Assembly (NCBI GenBank): GCA_963745595.1
Contig: CAVUYB010000010.1
Location: 1-64,000, forward strand
Direction: 5' to 3'
DNA from: DASZUK01 sp963745595
GTDB taxonomy: Bacteria > Actinomycetota > Acidimicrobiia > Acidimicrobiales > RAAP-2
DNA length: 64,000 nucleotides
Position 1 is the stretch's first letter; every line of letters starts with the position of its first letter. Below are positions 63,189-64,000 of this stretch, one piece after another. Below the pieces are notes generated by a model that saw only the letters and a list, made by a program, of their open reading frames with translations, did not search any database and was not told where the DNA came from. Made by a program: the position numbers and the translations under genes.

Positions 63189-64000
63189 TCAACCGGAGCC
63201 GGCGAGGGGCCGCAGCACCCGACCCGGGCCGTGGTCGGCCTCGACGACCGCCCCGTCGCGGCGAATGGCCACACCGTTGACGAGAACGTGCCGAAGCCCC
63301 GTCGGCTGGTCGGCGACGAGTCGCTCCCCTTCGGCCGGCAGATCCCGCACCCGACGGAACGGACCTGGTCCAATAGTGTCCGGATCGAAGACCACCACGT
63401 CACCGATGCTGCCGGGCCGAACCGCCCCCCGCTCGCCGAAGCCGTAGAGAGCCGCCGGCTCGCCCGTCAGCTTGTGAACCGCCTGGGGCAACGACAGGGC
63501 CCCCCGGTCCCGCACCCAGCCACCCAGTAGATCGGTCGGCATCACCGCGTCGCACAGCTGGTCGGGGTGCGCCCCGGAGTCGGCCAGACCGAGAACCGCT
63601 CCCTCGAGCCGCAGCAGATCGGCCACCTGCTCGGGGTCGTCGTTCATAATGACGACCCCGAACCGCGTGGTCAGCCCATCCTCGAGCGAGAGATCGAGCA
63701 TGGCGTCGAGTCCGCCGACTCTTCGCTGGGCAGCCACGTCGGCCACGGTCCGTCCCTCGAGCTCCGGGTGCGCCGCCGACTCGGCGATCGACCAGTGGGT
63801 CCACCGGACGGGGAGCACCGATCCCGCCAATTGCTCGGCGGCGCGCGCCCGCCAACCCGCGTCCCGGTAGGCGACGCGGCGCTCGTCGTCGGTCGCCCGG
63901 TCCAACTCGCGGATGGCGTCACACCGAAGAGCAAACGGCGACCTCATCGTCATCTGCGCCGCCAGCGGACGACACGTCACCTGGGGGTGGACGTCCGAAC
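63189..64000 (-). CDS. N-acyl-D-amino-acid deacylase-like amidohydrolase (C-terminal part, cut by the window edge)
   Basis: The minus-strand frame is still open at base 64000, so only the C-terminal ~270 residues are seen. HPQVTCRPLAAQMTM, VLGLADSGAHPDQLCDAVMP (metal Asp), SLPQAVHKLTGEPAALYGFG and GSIGDVVVFDPDTIGPGPFR match the D-aminoacylase/dihydroorotase-like superfamily and the protein at 46.1 kb. It ends with the RHVLVNGVAIRRDG and GPGRVLRP tail typical of this family. The start lies beyond the window; the substrate is unknown. Confidence 0.85.
   Translation of the reverse strand, partial: SDVHPQVTCRPLAAQMTMRSPFALRCDAIRELDRATDDERRVAYRDAGWRARAAEQLAGSVLPVRWTHWSIAESAAHPELEGRTVADVAAQRRVGGLDAMLDLSLEDGLTTRFGVVIMNDDPEQVADLLRLEGAVLGLADSGAHPDQLCDAVMPTDLLGGWVRDRGALSLPQAVHKLTGEPAALYGFGERGAVRPGSIGDVVVFDPDTIGPGPFRRVRDLPAEGERLVADQPTGLRHVLVNGVAIRRDGAVVEADHGPGRVLRPLAGSG

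Overview
The window is high-GC DNA read as a chromosomal stretch of an actinobacterium, most likely class Acidimicrobiia (inference). Supporting signs are the pervasive G/C third codon positions, the mec-cysO-cysM / rph / rdgB neighbourhood that also occurs in mycobacteria, F420-type enzymes (DUF385, luciferase-like monooxygenases), a KstR-type operator, -10 boxes placed 6-9 nt before start codons (leaderless mRNAs), and secreted proteins with ~42-residue DGG(I/V)F..FGD repeats that I associate with Acidimicrobiia. No prophage, transposase, CRISPR array or rRNA was seen. No transcription-factor gene was recognised, so the operators here must be read by regulators encoded elsewhere.

Layout. 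0-7 kb: tRNA-Gly, a wax-ester/TAG synthase, dUTPase, oligoribonuclease, an acyl-CoA ligase, a 1-Cys peroxiredoxin, an enoyl-CoA hydratase and a HAD phosphatase. 7-29 kb: an envelope/glycan locus. It holds a SpoIID-type protein with a C-terminal repeat array, four glycosyltransferases, two methyltransferases, two tandem secreted double-propeller proteins, a GH43-like lipoprotein, a parallel beta-helix protein and a Wzm/Wzt-type glycan ABC exporter. 29-36 kb: clpP, tRNA-Leu(UAG) placed five bases before glycerate kinase, short-chain dehydrogenases, an alpha/beta hydrolase, a LON-domain protein, a phosphodiesterase and an F420-type nitroreductase. 36-41 kb: lipid or sterol catabolism (MaoC hydratases, a fused two-domain acyl-CoA dehydrogenase behind a KstR-like operator, a crotonase). 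41-50 kb: rdgB, rph, an Rv1339-like metallo-beta-lactamase-fold gene, cysM, cysO, two amidohydrolases, DUF427, mec, smpB and tmRNA. 50-64 kb: vapBC, two LLM oxidoreductases around an export-signal-less periplasmic-binding-type protein, a DUF35/thiolase pair, an acyl-CoA ligase, a ketopantoate-reductase-like enzyme, malate synthase G, an amino-acid-type ABC binding protein and the end of a D-aminoacylase.

Genes that appear to work together: the 7-29 kb block probably makes, exports and anchors a cell-surface polysaccharide with propeller proteins. The 36-40 kb and 51-64 kb blocks look like acyl-CoA degradation feeding the glyoxylate shunt. mec, cysO and cysM form the sulfur-carrier route to cysteine, linked to housekeeping RNA genes.

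Caution: about twenty genes left of 50 kb carry one or more apparent single-base indels, although homology continues in another frame. None was found from 50.3 to 64 kb. I treat these mostly as sequence errors and give gene coordinates spanning the disruptions.
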